Assembly (NCBI GenBank): GCA_016215105.1 | Contig: JACRLJ010000052.1 | Span: 1-64,000 of the forward strand | Length of the DNA: 64,000 nt | Source: Candidatus Hydrogenedentota bacterium | GTDB taxonomy: Bacteria > Hydrogenedentota > Hydrogenedentia > Hydrogenedentales > SLHB01 | Direction: 5' to 3' | Shown: one piece after another, positions 63,055 to 64,000 of the stretch | Layout of the letters: each line of letters opens with the position of its first letter | Numbering within the stretch: the first letter of the stretch is position 1 | Position numbers and translations under genes: made by a program | The notes under the pieces: generated by a model | The model's input: only the letters and a program-made list of their open reading frames with translations | What the model was told of the DNA's origin: nothing | Databases searched by the model: none

Positions 63055-64000
63055 TTAGGCGGCTTTCTGGTAAAGGGCGGTTTCAAGCTCGCGAACGGCG
63101 GCGAGGTACTCTTGCTTGCCGCCGAAGATGCTGATGATTTCAACCGGTGTACCGAACGCGGTGAGCGGGTCCACCTTGAGGATTTCGAGGGACTCGACGC
63201 TCTTGATACCGCTGTCGGCGTACTTCTGGAGCAGGGCGTCAAGCACGGCGCGGGCCGCGTCGCCATACTTGCCGAAGATGTTGCGCTTCTTCACGCGCTC
63301 CGCGCGTTCTTTCCGGGTCAGCGGCGGTTGGTCGAAGGCGACATGGCAAATAAGGTCGAAGGCATCGTAGTCGCGCCCCACCTGCTCGGCCAGTTCGTCG
63401 AGGAACACCCCCTTGGCCGCCAGTTCGTCCAAGATGGCCTGTTTCCTCTCCGCGTCGTTCCAGACCGTGAGGAACTCGTCCAGTGAGGCAAAGGCGCCGA
63501 GAACGGTTTTTCGGGAATAGTCCTTGAGGGACTCCGTGATGAGCTTCCCGTTCTCGTCCATGTACTGAACGCGCTCGGTGACCACGAAGACGTTTACGTC
63601 GTTCACCACGTACTTGGTTGGGCGGGAGCCCGGAGTCCCACCGTCAATAGGCGGGTCGTAATCGATAATGACATCAACGGGCGGCTCGTCGTCGCGTCCC
63701 TCGGGCGGTTCATCCGGAGGGACTGGCGTCTCCTCGGGGCCTGGCTCGTAAATCTGAACGGGGTCGCCGTCAAAGGCGGGGTCCGCGAATAAGGCGGTGG
63801 CCCGCTTGAAGTCCATGATGGTGAAGAAGAACTTGTTGTAGTCCTCGTTGATGCGGGTGCCCCGGCCAATGATCTGCTTGAACTCCGTCATAGAGTTGAT
63901 GCGCTTGTCCAGAACAATCAAGTGGCAGGTCTGCGCATCGACCCCGGTAGACATCAACTGCGAGGTCGTGGCGATGACCGGGTAGGTGGATTCCGGGTCA
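63055..64000 (-). CDS. hsdR: Type I restriction endonuclease subunit, C-terminal part (5' end outside window)
   Basis: The frame is open to the right edge (PVIATTSQLMSTGVDAQTCH), so only the last ~315 residues are seen. Helicase motifs V and VI are present (STGVDAQTCHLIVLDKRINS, EFKQIIGRGTRI), followed by an acidic Pro-rich linker (residues with PGPEETPVPPDEPPEGRDDE) and an EcoEI-R-type C-terminal helical domain. The nuclease and Walker motifs are outside. First gene of the operon hsdR-hsdM-hsdS-accessory, read leftward. Confidence 0.95.
   Translation of the reverse strand, partial: DPESTYPVIATTSQLMSTGVDAQTCHLIVLDKRINSMTEFKQIIGRGTRINEDYNKFFFTIMDFKRATALFADPAFDGDPVQIYEPGPEETPVPPDEPPEGRDDEPPVDVIIDYDPPIDGGTPGSRPTKYVVNDVNVFVVTERVQYMDENGKLITESLKDYSRKTVLGAFASLDEFLTVWNDAERKQAILDELAAKGVFLDELAEQVGRDYDAFDLICHVAFDQPPLTRKERAERVKKRNIFGKYGDAARAVLDALLQKYADSGIKSVESLEILKVDPLTAFGTPVEIISIFGGKQEYLAAVRELETALYQKAA

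Noticed and set aside
1-64000. CRISPR arrays, rRNA genes or complete tRNA genes
   Set aside because: No regularly spaced repeat-spacer pattern, no rRNA core motifs and only a tRNA 3' fragment were seen on reading both strands.
51360-64000. Complete prophage
   Set aside because: No capsid, portal, tail or lysis genes are visible; only integration, replication and defence functions were found.

Overview
The window looks like a chromosomal segment of an uncultured bacterium of the PVC type or a relative such as Candidatus Hydrogenedentota. This placement is inference. It rests on three pseudopilin genes with near-identical N-termini and an H-x9-DG C-terminus, a dockerin-tailed glycosidase, Tat-exported sulfatases, a kinase with Ig-like repeats, a BlaI/BlaR1-type pair and GntR/LacI hybrid regulation. 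About 50 genes or gene remnants can be supported.

Layout. 1-3146: ABC exporter piece, with the tail of the ATPase fused in frame to a permease. 3147-4637: gene-poor, repeat-rich spacer. 4638-5606: ECF sigma factor with a C-terminal membrane anchor. 5812-15642: glycan-oriented locus (PKD/dockerin glycosidase, GntR/LacI regulator with its own palindrome, pseudopilin, ankyrin lipoprotein, redoxin-sialidase fusion, GH42-like protein). 15904-18760: Ig-domain protein and BlaR1/BlaI-like pair under a promoter whose spacer is a TACATATGTA operator. 18837-27721: M16 peptidase, acyltransferase, DinB and DUF3795 proteins, a chimeric pseudogene, a frameshifted PIN toxin with its small partner, a TPR-like protein and two propeller glycosidases. 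28427-33132: six-gene run of FlgP/LPP20-, FlgT- and CsgG-like envelope proteins ending at a clear terminator. 33259-36645: Ser/Thr kinase split by a frameshift, then two tiny lipoproteins. 37169-43831: second and third pseudopilins, two sulfatases, second ankyrin lipoprotein. 44342-50726: giant propeller/PAS histidine kinase with two response regulators, joined by ATGA overlaps.

51133 to the window end is an integrated element. It opens with a 3' fragment of tRNA-Ala(CGC), then a promoter, a tyrosine integrase, origin-like repeats, an AlpA-like HTH protein, a CHC2/Toprim primase-helicase, a PD-(D/E)XK nuclease, a zinc-ribbon protein, an unknown-family plus PIN pair, and a type I restriction-modification operon (hsdR, hsdM, hsdS plus one accessory gene). 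hsdR runs off the right edge, so the second attachment site is outside. No capsid or conjugation genes are visible.

A recurring theme is breakage at homopolymers. Three otherwise good genes (PIN toxin, FlgT-like protein, kinase) are each interrupted by a single-base change in an A or C run, which may be assembly error or real decay.
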